Source: Flavobacterium sp. (GTDB lineage Bacteria; Bacteroidota; Bacteroidia; Flavobacteriales; Flavobacteriaceae). Taken from it: a stretch of 64,000 nucleotides of DNA. This document shows positions 17,482-26,644 of this stretch, one piece after another. Location: NCBI GenBank assembly GCA_030153045.1, contig JASLID010000075.1:7378-71377 (forward strand), read 5' to 3'. The notes below the pieces were generated by a model. That model was not told the DNA's origin. It ran no database searches and saw only the letters and a list, made by a program, of their open reading frames with translations. Position numbers and translations under genes: made by a program. Every line of letters starts with the position of its first letter. Positions within the stretch are counted from its first letter, which is position 1.

Positions 17482-18710
17482 GATTAACTTTTACCTATTT
17501 TATATTACTACTCACGTTCTTTTTCAATATAAATTCAAACGCACAAATTGACCCAAGTCTACTTAGAAGAGCTCCACAAGACACGATAAAAACATTAAAC
17601 ATGGACGCCTTGTATAACCGTCCGGCTTTAAATGTAGGCAAAACGCCTATTTCAATTGGTGGTTATTTGGAAGCCAATTGGCAACACCTTACAACCGATG
17701 GAATTTCAGAAGGGCATCAGTTTCAAGCTCGCAGATTGTCTATTTTTATGTCATCGGCTATTAGCAAACGAGTAAAATTTTTGAGTGAAATTGAATTCGA
17801 AGATGGAGGCAAAGAAGTAGCAATCGAATTTGCTTCGGTTGATGTAGAATTTCATCCCTTAGTTAATTTTAGAGCTGGAATTATTGTCAATCCAATTGGT
17901 GCTTTCAATCAAAATCACGATGGTCCAAAATGGGAATTTACGGATCGCCCAATTTCAGCGACACAAATGTTACCGGGAACTTTCAGTAATGCAGGTGCGG
18001 GTTTCTTCGGAAAAAAATACCAAAACAATTGGATGGTAGGTTACGAGGCATATCTTTCGGGAAGCTTCGATAATTCGATAATAGAAAACACAGAAAACAA
18101 AACGTTTTTGCCGGCAGCCAAAGAAAATCCGGAGCGTTTTGAAGAAATAAACAGCGGTGAACCACTATTTACAGGGAAATTAGCTGTACGAAATACAAAA
18201 GTTGGTGAGCTGGGAATATCATACATGGGTGGGATTTATAATAAATTTCAAGATGATGGAATTATTCTGGATAAAAAGCGTCGAGTTAGCGTTTTTGCTT
18301 TAGATTTCAATACGACACTTCCAAAAATCAAAACCTTTATTACCACCGAATTCGCTTGGATCAAAGTGGATGTTCCCAGTACTTACACCCAACAATTTGG
18401 AAACAAACAACACGGTGGCTTCATCGATATTGTACAACCTGTTTTGAAGAAAACGATTTTAGGTTGGGACAATGCTATTCTAAACGTGGCTTGCCGATTG
18501 GAATATGTTGACTGGAATGTAGGGACGTTTAATGAAACTGGCGGAAACATGGGTGAAGACATTTGGAGTATCATGCCAGCGATTAGTTTTAGGCCAACAA
18601 CACAAACCGTTTTCAGATTAAATTATCGTTTTCAAAAACAAACAGATATCCTTGGAAACCCACCAGCTGTCACCGATGGATTCAATTTAGGAATTTCGAC
18701 TTATTTTTAA
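17478..18710 (+). CDS. Outer-membrane porin, Porin O/P (phosphate-selective porin-like) family
   Basis: This is a 410-residue beta-barrel protein with a signal peptide ending NINSNAQ (about 22 residues). Features are a GGYLEANWQ first strand, QARRLSIFMSSAISKRVKFLSEIEFEDG, and the conserved HPLVNFRAGIIVNPIGAFNQNHDGPKWEFTDRP region of Porin O/P-type barrels. It ends in an aromatic residue (STYF), as outer-membrane barrels do. The start ATG overlaps the Rieske stop in ATGA. In this operon it may pass the substrate or product of the periplasmic redox pair across the outer membrane. Substrate assignment as phosphate would be unsafe. Confidence 0.8.
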   Translation: MRLTFTYFILLLTFFFNINSNAQIDPSLLRRAPQDTIKTLNMDALYNRPALNVGKTPISIGGYLEANWQHLTTDGISEGHQFQARRLSIFMSSAISKRVKFLSEIEFEDGGKEVAIEFASVDVEFHPLVNFRAGIIVNPIGAFNQNHDGPKWEFTDRPISATQMLPGTFSNAGAGFFGKKYQNNWMVGYEAYLSGSFDNSIIENTENKTFLPAAKENPERFEEINSGEPLFTGKLAVRNTKVGELGISYMGGIYNKFQDDGIILDKKRRVSVFALDFNTTLPKIKTFITTEFAWIKVDVPSTYTQQFGNKQHGGFIDIVQPVLKKTILGWDNAILNVACRLEYVDWNVGTFNETGGNMGEDIWSIMPAISFRPTTQTVFRLNYRFQKQTDILGNPPAVTDGFNLGISTYF

Positions 18711-18730
18711 GTTCATAAAGCAAATATTAC

Positions 18731-18738
18731 TAAATTTG
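18731..18738 (+). promoter_or_regulatory. Candidate -7 box of serS
   Basis: TAAATTTG matches TAnnTTTG and lies 21 bases before the serS ATG. This marks serS as transcribed apart from the porin operon despite the 49-bp gap. No clear -33 element was seen. Confidence 0.55.
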
Positions 18739-18759
18739 CGTTCTTATAAAATTTAAGTC

Positions 18760-20031
18760 ATGTTACAAATAGCAGTTATTAGAGAGAAAAGAGAAGAAGT
18801 AATTAAGGCGTTAACCAAAAGAAATTTTGATGCAACAGCCATAGTTGATTCTGTAATTGCATTAGACGAAAAACGTCGTGCAACACAAGTAGAATTAGAT
18901 AACATCTTATCCGAATCTAACAAACTGTCCAAAGATATTGGAGAAATGATGAAGGCTGGCGAAAAAGCAAAAGCCGAAATTTTAAAAGAAAAAACAACTC
19001 AATTGCGCGAAAAAAGCAAGGAACTTACCGAAAGTGTAAATGGAATTGCAGAAGAATTAACGCTGGAATTGTACAAACTGCCTAATACTCCAGCAGACAT
19101 TGTTCCTGTTGGAAAAACACCAGAAGAAAACCTAAACGTTTTTGAAGAAGGGGAAGTGCCTAAATTACATGAAGGCGCCCTACCGCATTGGGACTTGATT
19201 AAAAAATACGACATCATCGATTTCGAATTAGGAACGAAAATTACTGCGCCAGGTTTCCCAGTTTACAAAGGAAAAGGAGCTAAATTACAACGTGCTTTAA
19301 TTTCTTATTTCTTAGATAAAAATACCGATGCCGGTTATCAAGAAGTGCAAGTGCCTCATTTAGTAAACGAAGCTTCAGCATATGGAACAGGGCAATTGCC
19401 TGACAAAGAAGGTCAGATGTACCACGATGCTAAAGATGATTTGTACTTGATTCCAACAGCCGAAGTTCCAGTGACCAATATTTATCGCGATGTGATTTTA
19501 CAAGAAAGTGAATTGCCGATTACAGTTACAGGATATACTCCTTGTTTTCGTCGTGAAGCAGGTTCTTGGGGAGCACACGTTCGTGGATTGAATCGTCTGC
19601 ACCAGTTTGATAAAGTAGAAATTGTTCGTATCGAGCATCCTGATAATTCTCACGCTGCTTTAGACGGAATGGTGGAACACGTAAAAGAAATTATGCGTGA
19701 ATTAAAACTGCCTTTTAGAGTATTACGCCTTTGTGGTGGCGATATGGGTTTTGCTTCGGCATTAACTTATGATTTTGAAGTCTTTTCTACAGCGCAAGAC
19801 CGTTGGTTGGAAATTTCTTCGGTATCAAATTTCGAAACATTCCAAGCCAACCGATTGAAATTACGTTTCAAAGGGAAAGATGGTAAAACACAATTGGCAC
19901 ACACTTTAAACGGAAGTTCATTGGCATTGCCTAGAGTTTTAGCCGGAATTTTAGAAAATTATCAAACACCAGAAGGAATTGTAATCCCTGAAGTATTAAG
20001 AAAATATACTGGTTTCGATATCATAAATTAA
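18760..20031 (+). CDS. serS: Seryl-tRNA synthetase
   Basis: This 423-residue class II aminoacyl-tRNA synthetase charges tRNA-Ser (and tRNA-Sec where present). An N-terminal coiled-coil arm (about 1-105, rich in charged heptads) binds the tRNA variable arm. The catalytic core shows motif 2, FRREAGSWGAHVRGLNRLHQF, and motif 3, NGSSLALPRVLAGILENYQ. Length and architecture match bacterial SerRS. It is followed by a hairpin that probably ends the transcript. Confidence 0.98.
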   Translation: MLQIAVIREKREEVIKALTKRNFDATAIVDSVIALDEKRRATQVELDNILSESNKLSKDIGEMMKAGEKAKAEILKEKTTQLREKSKELTESVNGIAEELTLELYKLPNTPADIVPVGKTPEENLNVFEEGEVPKLHEGALPHWDLIKKYDIIDFELGTKITAPGFPVYKGKGAKLQRALISYFLDKNTDAGYQEVQVPHLVNEASAYGTGQLPDKEGQMYHDAKDDLYLIPTAEVPVTNIYRDVILQESELPITVTGYTPCFRREAGSWGAHVRGLNRLHQFDKVEIVRIEHPDNSHAALDGMVEHVKEIMRELKLPFRVLRLCGGDMGFASALTYDFEVFSTAQDRWLEISSVSNFETFQANRLKLRFKGKDGKTQLAHTLNGSSLALPRVLAGILENYQTPEGIVIPEVLRKYTGFDIIN

Positions 20032-20051
20032 GATAATCTTATCATTTTGCG

Positions 20052-20099
20052 ATGTACTAATGAAGCATAAAAATTGTTACATTAGTACATTGTTTTTTT
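20052..20099 (+). terminator. Probable terminator of serS
   Basis: A perfect 11-bp inverted repeat (ATGTACTAATG at 20052 / CATTAGTACAT at 20080) with a 17-nt loop is followed by TG and a run of T. The stem is AT-rich and the loop long, so termination may be partial; the following TPR gene starts at 20107. Confidence 0.6.
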
Positions 20100-20106
20100 A
20101 TAGAAA

Positions 20107-21918
20107 ATGAAGCACTTCTATCTACATTTTTTTTTACTTATCTCTGTTGTAGCTTTTTCACAAGTTTACACGACAACTCCTGCAAACAGTCCGGGGAATG
20201 AACATTTGGCGCAAAATTATTTCGATAGAGGCGAATTTGATAAAGCCGTTTTAATTTATGAAGATTTAGTTAAAAGCCAACCTAATAATTATCAATACTT
20301 TCAGAAACAAATTGCGTGTTACCAGCAGTTGAAACAATTTGAAAAGGCGGAAATCACCATTACAGATAAACTAGCAAGAACAAAGTACCCTAATTTATAT
20401 GTTGAATTGGGATATAATTTTCAATTGCAAAAAAATCAAGAAAAAGCCAATAAAAACTATAAAATAGCTTTAGAAAAAATTGTTGAAAATTCAAATAATG
20501 TGTACGCCGTTGCCCGTGATTTTGAACAAAAAGTATTGGTAGAACAAGCTATAGAGGCATATAGTATTGGGATGAGAGAAAACCCGAATAATAATTTTGA
20601 TTACCAAATCGCATTGCTCCAAGGGCAGTTGGGAAAAATCGATTTGATGATCGATTCATTAGTAGATTATGCGTATAAGTTTCCGGTTAATTTGATTTTA
20701 GTGCAAAATCAATTAAATCGATTTTTATCTGAAGACTCAAACAAATCCTTTGCAGAACATTTAAGAAAAGCGTTACTGCTTCGAACTCAAAAAAACCAAG
20801 ATTTATTTTGGAATCAATTCATGAGTTGGTTTTTTATTCAACAAAAAGAATACGGAAAAGCATTCACTCAAGAAAAAGCCATCTTTAAACGAAATCCAGA
20901 TAATTTTTTCAACATTGTCAATTTGGCTAAACTAGCTATTGACGAAAAAGAAACTGACATCGCCAGAGAAATTTTGAACTTTATTTTGCTGAACACACAA
21001 GATGTAGAGCTTCAAATGGAAGCGCATTATCAATTGTTATCTATGGATATTGATAAGGCAACAGCTAAAGAATATCCCGTAATTAAAACGCAGTTAGAGA
21101 CATTGTTAAAACAGTTTGGAATATCACCTTATTCATTAAACTTACAAATTCTTAAAGCTCATTTTGATGCTTTTTATTTAAAGCAATTTGAACCGGCTAA
21201 ACAAGTTTTAACTAATGCCCTCGGGCTTCCATTAAATAACTATCAAAAGGCAGAAGTGAAAATTGAACTGGCAGACATATTGCTTTTAGATGAAAAATTC
21301 AACCAAGCCATTATTTATTATGCTCAAGTAGAAAATGATTTAGAAAACGATGAAGTAGCACATCAAGCCAGTTTGAAAATGGCCAAAGCTAGTTATTACA
21401 AAGGCGATTTCGAATGGGCACAGAAACAATTTAAAGTATTAAAATCGTCAACGTCGCAATTAATTGCTAACGATGCCATGGAATTATTTCTTTTAATAAG
21501 TGATAATACCGTAGAAGATTCCACACAAGTAGCCTTGAAGAAATTTGCAAAGGCTGATTTTTTACGCTATCAAAATAAAAATGCAGAAGCCTTAGAGCAC
21601 TTCAAAATAATATTACTCCAACACAAAGGGCAAAGCATAGAAGATGTAACTTTGCTTCGAATAGGGAGATTGTATGAAAAGCAAAATGAGTTTCAATTAG
21701 CCTTGAACAATTTTCAAGAAATAATTGAGAAACACACAGAAAGTATTTATATAGATGAAGCTTTATTTTTCTCGGCAGAAATATATAGAAAACAGCTACT
21801 GGACAATGAAAAAGCCAAAGCCAATTATGAAAAAATAATATACAATCACGAGGATAGTATTTATTTTGTAGAAGCTAGAAATAATTTTAGAAAATTAAGA
21901 GGAGATACTAATTTATAA
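20107..21918 (+). CDS. Secreted tetratricopeptide-repeat protein
   Basis: This 603-residue protein has a signal peptide ending VVAFSQ (about 19 residues). The rest consists of TPR units, clearest at AQNYFDRGEFDKAVLIYEDLVKSQPNN, KMAKASYYKGDFEWAQKQFKVL and LRIGRLYEKQNEFQLALNNFQEII, separated by degenerate helical repeats. It probably acts as a periplasmic scaffold; no enzyme domain is visible. The last third resembles YbgF/Tol-Pal-type TPR proteins but this is not firm. It lies 32 bp before a DUF4286 gene in the same direction. Confidence 0.82.
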   Translation: MKHFYLHFFLLISVVAFSQVYTTTPANSPGNEHLAQNYFDRGEFDKAVLIYEDLVKSQPNNYQYFQKQIACYQQLKQFEKAEITITDKLARTKYPNLYVELGYNFQLQKNQEKANKNYKIALEKIVENSNNVYAVARDFEQKVLVEQAIEAYSIGMRENPNNNFDYQIALLQGQLGKIDLMIDSLVDYAYKFPVNLILVQNQLNRFLSEDSNKSFAEHLRKALLLRTQKNQDLFWNQFMSWFFIQQKEYGKAFTQEKAIFKRNPDNFFNIVNLAKLAIDEKETDIAREILNFILLNTQDVELQMEAHYQLLSMDIDKATAKEYPVIKTQLETLLKQFGISPYSLNLQILKAHFDAFYLKQFEPAKQVLTNALGLPLNNYQKAEVKIELADILLLDEKFNQAIIYYAQVENDLENDEVAHQASLKMAKASYYKGDFEWAQKQFKVLKSSTSQLIANDAMELFLLISDNTVEDSTQVALKKFAKADFLRYQNKNAEALEHFKIILLQHKGQSIEDVTLLRIGRLYEKQNEFQLALNNFQEIIEKHTESIYIDEALFFSAEIYRKQLLDNEKAKANYEKIIYNHEDSIYFVEARNNFRKLRGDTNL

Positions 21919-21950
21919 ATTATTCCCTCGAACAAACAATAAACCGAATT

Positions 21951-22265
21951 ATGATTATATACAACGTCACCATCAACATACACGAAAGCGTTCACGATCA
22001 ATGGATGCAATGGATGCAGGAAAAACACATTAAAGATGTTTTGGCTACAGGAAAATTCTCGTCAGCCCGAATGGTTAAAGTTTTGGTAGAAGAAGAAATG
22101 GGCGGAGTTACCTATTCCATTCAATACACAACGGATAGTAAAGAAACATTGAATAAATATTACGAAGAAGATGCGCCGCGTTTGCGTGAAGAAGGATTAA
22201 AACTTTTTGCCGATAAAATGCTGGCTTTTAGAACGGAATTGGAATTGATCTCTGATCACGAGTAA
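21951..22265 (+). CDS. DUF4286 family protein
   Basis: This cytosolic protein of 104 residues matches the DUF4286 family by its whole pattern: MIIYNVTINIHESVHDQWMQ at the start, the middle GGVTYSIQY and the end ADKMLAFRTELEL. The fold resembles small dimeric alpha/beta-barrel (Dabb/antibiotic biosynthesis monooxygenase-like) proteins. Function is unknown. In flavobacteria it is commonly next to rsmA, as here (one small gene between). Confidence 0.85.
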   Translation: MIIYNVTINIHESVHDQWMQWMQEKHIKDVLATGKFSSARMVKVLVEEEMGGVTYSIQYTTDSKETLNKYYEEDAPRLREEGLKLFADKMLAFRTELELISDHE

Positions 22266-22269
22266 TATT

Positions 22270-22584
22270 ATGAATAAAGAATTGACAGATTATCAGATAG
22301 GACTAAGAGGTCAGTTATTGGTAAATTTGCCAATTACTATCATAATTCTGTTATCAGTATTGATATTAAATAGTTTGAATCAAAATATTGGCATTTCAAT
22401 TTTAGCAGGGACTTTTTTAGGATTATTCTATTGGAGATTTGCCGCTGCGAAATGGGTAGAATGGGCTGATAAAAACAATGTGGATCACGAAAGATTGTAT
22501 ATCATTGGCAAAAACAAATTGTTAATCTGGAATCGGACCTACATAAAAGAAGTGGTTGAGAACAACCGAAAACCTTGGTTTTAA
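22270..22584 (+). CDS. Small membrane protein, unknown
   Basis: This 104-residue protein starts four bases after the DUF4286 stop. Two hydrophobic helices (about residues 17-33 and 37-55) are followed by a soluble tail with WRFAAAKWVEWADKNNVDHERLY and NRTYIKEVVENNRKPWF. I do not recognise a family. The tight spacing implies co-expression with DUF4286 and perhaps rsmA downstream (40 bp). Confidence 0.65.
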   Translation: MNKELTDYQIGLRGQLLVNLPITIIILLSVLILNSLNQNIGISILAGTFLGLFYWRFAAAKWVEWADKNNVDHERLYIIGKNKLLIWNRTYIKEVVENNRKPWF

Positions 22585-22624
22585 TAATAAAGAAACGCTA
22601 ACTGTAAATTGTTAGTACATAACT

Positions 22625-23404
22625 ATGGACAAAGTAAAAGCCAAAAAACACCTCGGGCAACATTTCTTAAATGATGAAAGTATTGCCAAAAATATAGCCG
22701 ATTCTTTGACATTAGAGGGCTATAAAAAAGTATTGGAAATTGGTCCAGGAATGGGTGTGTTGACAAAATACCTATTAGAAATACCTATTGAAACCTACGT
22801 CATCGAAATTGATACTGAGTCGGTGGAATATTTAAATGCCCATTATCCAAAATTACATGGGAAAATCATTTCCAAAGACTTCTTAAAATACAATATTAAA
22901 GAAGATTTAGGGGATGAACCTTTTGCTATTATTGGAAATTTCCCATATAACATTTCAACACAAATTGTGTTTCGTACTTTGGAATTACGTGACCAAATTC
23001 CAGAATTTTCAGGAATGTTTCAAAAAGAAGTAGCTGAACGTATTTGTTCTAAAAAAGGAAGCAAAGTGTACGGAATCTTATCTGTTTTAGCGCAAGCTTT
23101 TTACGATGTCGAATACCTTTTCACGGTGGATGAACACGTTTTCAATCCGCCTCCAAAAGTAAAATCAGGCGTAATGCGAATGATTCGTAAAGAAAACTAT
23201 CACTTGCCTTGTGACGAAAAATTACTATTCACAGTAGTAAAAACTTCGTTCAATCAGCGACGAAAAACCATGCGTAACAGCTTAAAATCATTAAATCTAT
23301 CGGATAATTTGCGAGAAGATACTATCTTTGACCTCCGTCCGGAACAAATTTCGGTGGAACAATTCATAGAACTCACTCAAAAAATCTCAGCCGATGGAGT
23401 TTAA
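22625..23404 (+). CDS. rsmA: 16S rRNA (adenine1518-N6/adenine1519-N6)-dimethyltransferase
   Basis: This is a 259-residue enzyme (KsgA) that dimethylates two adjacent adenines near the 3' end of 16S rRNA late in small-subunit assembly. The N-terminal KKHLGQHFLND motif, SAM-binding EIGPGMGVLT (38-47) and catalytic NFPYNI (105-110, motif IV) are all intact, and the C-terminal helical domain carries KTSFNQRRKTMRN. Length is normal. Its end overlaps the mgtE start by 11 bp, so the two are coupled. Confidence 0.97.
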   Translation: MDKVKAKKHLGQHFLNDESIAKNIADSLTLEGYKKVLEIGPGMGVLTKYLLEIPIETYVIEIDTESVEYLNAHYPKLHGKIISKDFLKYNIKEDLGDEPFAIIGNFPYNISTQIVFRTLELRDQIPEFSGMFQKEVAERICSKKGSKVYGILSVLAQAFYDVEYLFTVDEHVFNPPPKVKSGVMRMIRKENYHLPCDEKLLFTVVKTSFNQRRKTMRNSLKSLNLSDNLREDTIFDLRPEQISVEQFIELTQKISADGV

Positions 23405-24746
23405 AATCAGCAAAGACCTAATACACGAATTAGAGCAACTTATTCAAAGCAAGAACGACAAGCAATTGGAAGTCTTATTGAATGACTTGCACCATGCTGA
23501 TATTGCTGAAATTCTCGATGAGCTTGATTTTGACGAAGCTACTTATATTTTCAAGGTTTTAGATTCTGAAAAAACGGCGGAAATCCTTCTTGAATTAGAA
23601 GATGATATAAGAGAAAATATCTTAAGACGATTGTCTCCAAAAGAAATCGCCGAAGAGCTAGATGAGCTAGACACGGATGATGCGGCCGACATTATTGCCG
23701 AATTACCACAGTCTAAAAAAGAAGAGGTAATCTCTGAGCTGGAAGACGTTGAACACGCCAAAGACATTGTCGACTTGTTGCGTTACGACGAAGATACTGC
23801 CGGAGGTTTAATGGGAAAAGAGCTCGTAAAAGTGAATGAAAACTGGAGTGTTCTCACTTGCGTAAAAGAAATGCGTGCCCAAGCCGAAAATGTTTCTCGT
23901 GTACATTCCATTTATGTGGTAGATGATGAAGGAAGACTGAAAGGAAGATTGTCTTTGAAAGACTTACTGACCACTTCAACCAAAACTCAAATCGCAGACA
24001 TTTACATCAAAAAAGTAACGTCTGTAAATGTAGATGCCGAAGACGTTGAAGTTGCCCGTATCATGCAAAAATACGACTTGGAAGCCATTCCAGTAGTAGA
24101 TGAAATGGGACGCTTGGTAGGACGTATCACCATTGACGATATTATTGATGTCATCAAAGATGAAGCTGACAAAGATTACCAATTAGCGGCCGGTATCTCG
24201 CAAGACGTTGAAGCGGATGATAGTATTTTGGAACTCACAAAAGCGAGATTGCCTTGGTTGGTTTTAGCACTGCTAGGTGGATTTATCAGTGTAAAAGTTT
24301 TAGGTCTTTTTGAAGGCGCTATGGCACAACACGGCAATTTATTCTTCTTTACACCACTTATTGCCGCGATGGCAGGAAATGTTGGCGTACAATCCTCAGC
24401 AATTATTGTTCAAGGTTTGGCCAATAATACTTTAAGCGGCTCTGTTTTTAACCGATTGGTAAAAGAAGTTTCTTTAAGCTTACTTAATGGAGTCATTTTG
24501 GCTATCATTCTTTTCATAGGAAGTCATTTTCTTCTAAATGTGGAAATCATCATTGGAGTAGTGGTGACCATAGCATTAATCTCTGTAATCATTATTGCCT
24601 CATTAATAGGAACCGCAATCCCTTTGCTTTTGGATAAATATGGGGTAGACCCCGCCTTGGCCACAGGGCCCTTTATCACGACAAGCAATGACATTTGCGG
24701 AATATTAATTTACTTTTCGATTGCAAGGTTAATCCTTGGATTTTAA
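23394..24746 (+). CDS. mgtE: Magnesium transporter MgtE
   Basis: This 450-residue Mg(II) channel has the three expected parts. The acidic N domain (about 1-125) consists of repeats such as EILDELDFDEA and EELDELDTDDAADIIAELP. A CBS pair follows (about 130-255), with DDEGRLKGRLSLKDLL and DEMGRLVGRITIDDIIDVI. The five-helix membrane domain (about 280-450) holds the conserved AAMAGNVGVQSSAI and DPALATGPFITTSNDICG pore segments. The cytosolic domains gate the pore by sensing Mg(II). The start overlaps rsmA by 11 bp. Confidence 0.97.
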   Translation: MEFKISKDLIHELEQLIQSKNDKQLEVLLNDLHHADIAEILDELDFDEATYIFKVLDSEKTAEILLELEDDIRENILRRLSPKEIAEELDELDTDDAADIIAELPQSKKEEVISELEDVEHAKDIVDLLRYDEDTAGGLMGKELVKVNENWSVLTCVKEMRAQAENVSRVHSIYVVDDEGRLKGRLSLKDLLTTSTKTQIADIYIKKVTSVNVDAEDVEVARIMQKYDLEAIPVVDEMGRLVGRITIDDIIDVIKDEADKDYQLAAGISQDVEADDSILELTKARLPWLVLALLGGFISVKVLGLFEGAMAQHGNLFFFTPLIAAMAGNVGVQSSAIIVQGLANNTLSGSVFNRLVKEVSLSLLNGVILAIILFIGSHFLLNVEIIIGVVVTIALISVIIIASLIGTAIPLLLDKYGVDPALATGPFITTSNDICGILIYFSIARLILGF

Positions 24747-24758
24747 CACTTTTTACAG

Positions 24759-25535
24759 ATGAAAATACATATTATTGGCGGTGGAAACTTAGGAGTTGCC
24801 ATTGCTTTAGGCATTTCAAAATATACAAACGACAACCAAGTTATAATTACCCGAAGAAATACCGACTCTATTACTTATTTAGAGCAACACGGAATCCAGG
24901 TTTCTTCCAACAATACGTCCCAAATTGAAGACGCGGACATCATCATTCTTACCGTAAAACCATATCAGGTTGAGACTGTTTTAGCTGAAATTGCACCAAA
25001 AATTCACAACAAAACTGTAGCGTCTGCAGTTAGCGGAGTGTTCATAGAAACCATTCAAAAAGCCGTTGGAAACAATAATGCTGTCATTCGCATCATGCCA
25101 AATATCGCCATTCAATTTGGCGAATCGGCGACTTGTATCGCTCATGAAGACAAAGACAAATCGGAAGCACAAAAAGTAGTTTCTCTTTTCCAAAAATTAG
25201 GAACCGCCCCAGTAATCGAAGAAAAATTAATGGATGCCGCTACCGTTTTAGGCGCTTGTGGAACTGCTTACGCTTTGCGTTACATCCGCGCTTCGATGCA
25301 AGCCGGAATCGAAATTGGTTTCGACTCCCAAACGGCCTTAGCCATTGCTGCTCAAACCGCTAAAGGAGCAGCAAAAATGTTATTAGAAGAAAAAGTGCAT
25401 CCAGAACAATTAATCGACCGCGTAACTACGCCACAAGGTTGTACCATTGTTGGGTTGAACGAAATGGAACACCAAGGTTTCAGTTCGTCGTTAATCAAAG
25501 GAATCAAAACTTCTTTGCAGAAAATAAAAGAATAA
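24759..25535 (+). CDS. proC: Pyrroline-5-carboxylate reductase
   Basis: This 258-residue enzyme makes the last step of proline synthesis, reducing pyrroline-5-carboxylate with NAD(P)H. The N-terminal Rossmann motif is IIGGGNLGVAIALG, the middle has VKP and RIMPN, and the C-terminal dimer helix has the ProC signature VTTPQGCTIVGLNEMEHQGF. It follows mgtE by 12 bp and ends before an intergenic palindromic repeat. Confidence 0.95.
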   Translation: MKIHIIGGGNLGVAIALGISKYTNDNQVIITRRNTDSITYLEQHGIQVSSNNTSQIEDADIIILTVKPYQVETVLAEIAPKIHNKTVASAVSGVFIETIQKAVGNNNAVIRIMPNIAIQFGESATCIAHEDKDKSEAQKVVSLFQKLGTAPVIEEKLMDAATVLGACGTAYALRYIRASMQAGIEIGFDSQTALAIAAQTAKGAAKMLLEEKVHPEQLIDRVTTPQGCTIVGLNEMEHQGFSSSLIKGIKTSLQKIKE

Positions 25536-25545
25536 TATTTTTTTG

Positions 25546-25630
25546 GCATTCCCTTTCAGGTCGGGCTGTACGCTGTATCTTCATTCAAGTAAAAAACTTG
25601 AATGAAGGATGCCGCTTCCATCCCTAATGC
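25546..25630. repeat. Intergenic palindromic repeat element (85 bp)
   Basis: The core is a perfect 12-bp inverted repeat CTTCATTCAAGT / ACTTGAATGAAG (25579-25590 and 25596-25607) with loop AAAAA. The pairing extends outward through GCTGTATC / GATGCCGC with wobble pairs and a bulge, and the outer ends pair as GCATT / AATGC. It is more GC-rich than its surroundings and has no T tract. From memory, closely similar text (GTCGGGCTGTACGCT ... GGATGCCGCT ... CCATCCCTAA) is scattered between genes in many Flavobacterium genomes, which suggests a REP- or MITE-like family; I cannot check this here. Confidence 0.65.
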
Positions 25631-25660
25631 AAACCGCTTTATCATTTCAATTCAAATTTG

Positions 25661-25668
25661 TAACTTTG
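25661..25668 (+). promoter_or_regulatory. Candidate -7 box of the 2-hydroxyacid dehydrogenase gene
   Basis: TAACTTTG matches TAnnTTTG, only seven bases before the TTG start at 25676. If real, the transcript is almost leaderless, or translation begins at the next TTG (25691). Confidence 0.5.
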
Positions 25669-25675
25669 AGACAAC

Positions 25676-26644
25676 TTGAATAACGAAACCTTGAATCAAA
25701 ACATAAAAATTCTCCATATCGACAGCAATCATCCCCTGCTTTGGGAACAATTGCAACAAGCCGGTTTTACCAATCACGAAGATTTTAAATCTTCTAAAGA
25801 AGAAGTTGAAGCCAAAATTCAAGAGTATCATGGCGTCGTTATTCGCAGCCGATTCAAAATTGACAAAACATTTCTCGATAAAGCAACCAACTTGCAGTTC
25901 ATTGCCCGTGTAGGTGCTGGACTGGAAAGTATAGATTGCGACTATGCCATCCATAAAGGAGTACATCTTATCGCCGCTCCCGAAGGCAACCGAAATGCTG
26001 TAGGCGAACACGCACTTGGGGTTTTGTTATCCCTCATGAACAAACTCAACAAAGCTGATAAAGAAGTACGTTCTGGACACTGGAATCGTGAATTGAATCG
26101 TGGTCATGAACTCGACGGAAAAACCGTTGGGATTATCGGCTACGGCAACATGGGAAAATCATTTGCCAAAAAATTGCGTGGGTTTGATGTCAACGTTTTG
26201 TGCTATGACATTCTAAACAATGTAGGAGATGAAAATGCCAAACAAGTTGCATTACAAGAGCTACAACAAAAAGCAGATGTCTTGAGTCTTCACACGCCAT
26301 GGACGCCAGAAACCGATAAAATAATTAATACTACTTTTATCAATGCTTTTGCTAAACCGTTTTGGTTCATCAACACGGCAAGAGGGAACAGTGTAGTCAC
26401 GGCCGATTTAGTTACGGCCTTAAAATCTAAAAGAATACTGGGCGCCGGATTAGACGTTTTAGAATATGAAAAATTGTCTTTCGAACATTTATTTGAAGAC
26501 GAAAAGCCAGAAGCTTTCGAATATTTACTTCAGTCTGAAAATGTATTGCTAACACCTCACATCGCAGGTTGGACGGTTGAAAGCAAAGAAAAACTAGCAC
26601 AAACCATCGTCGATAAAATCTTAAAACTATATATAAATGAATAA
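25676..26644 (+). CDS. D-isomer specific 2-hydroxyacid dehydrogenase (SerA-like)
   Basis: This 322-residue NAD-dependent dehydrogenase has the nucleotide-binding motif GIIGYGNMGKSFA and the catalytic trio of the family: Arg in NTARGNS, Glu in LEYEK and His in TPHIAGWT. It resembles phosphoglycerate dehydrogenase without the C-terminal ACT domain, so 3-phosphoglycerate is possible but another 2-hydroxyacid is equally open. No ATG lies near the N-terminus; the frame opens with TTG at 25676 (or TTG 25691), an uncommon start. Its end overlaps the next gene by 8 bp. Confidence 0.87.
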   Translation: MNNETLNQNIKILHIDSNHPLLWEQLQQAGFTNHEDFKSSKEEVEAKIQEYHGVVIRSRFKIDKTFLDKATNLQFIARVGAGLESIDCDYAIHKGVHLIAAPEGNRNAVGEHALGVLLSLMNKLNKADKEVRSGHWNRELNRGHELDGKTVGIIGYGNMGKSFAKKLRGFDVNVLCYDILNNVGDENAKQVALQELQQKADVLSLHTPWTPETDKIINTTFINAFAKPFWFINTARGNSVVTADLVTALKSKRILGAGLDVLEYEKLSFEHLFEDEKPEAFEYLLQSENVLLTPHIAGWTVESKEKLAQTIVDKILKLYINE

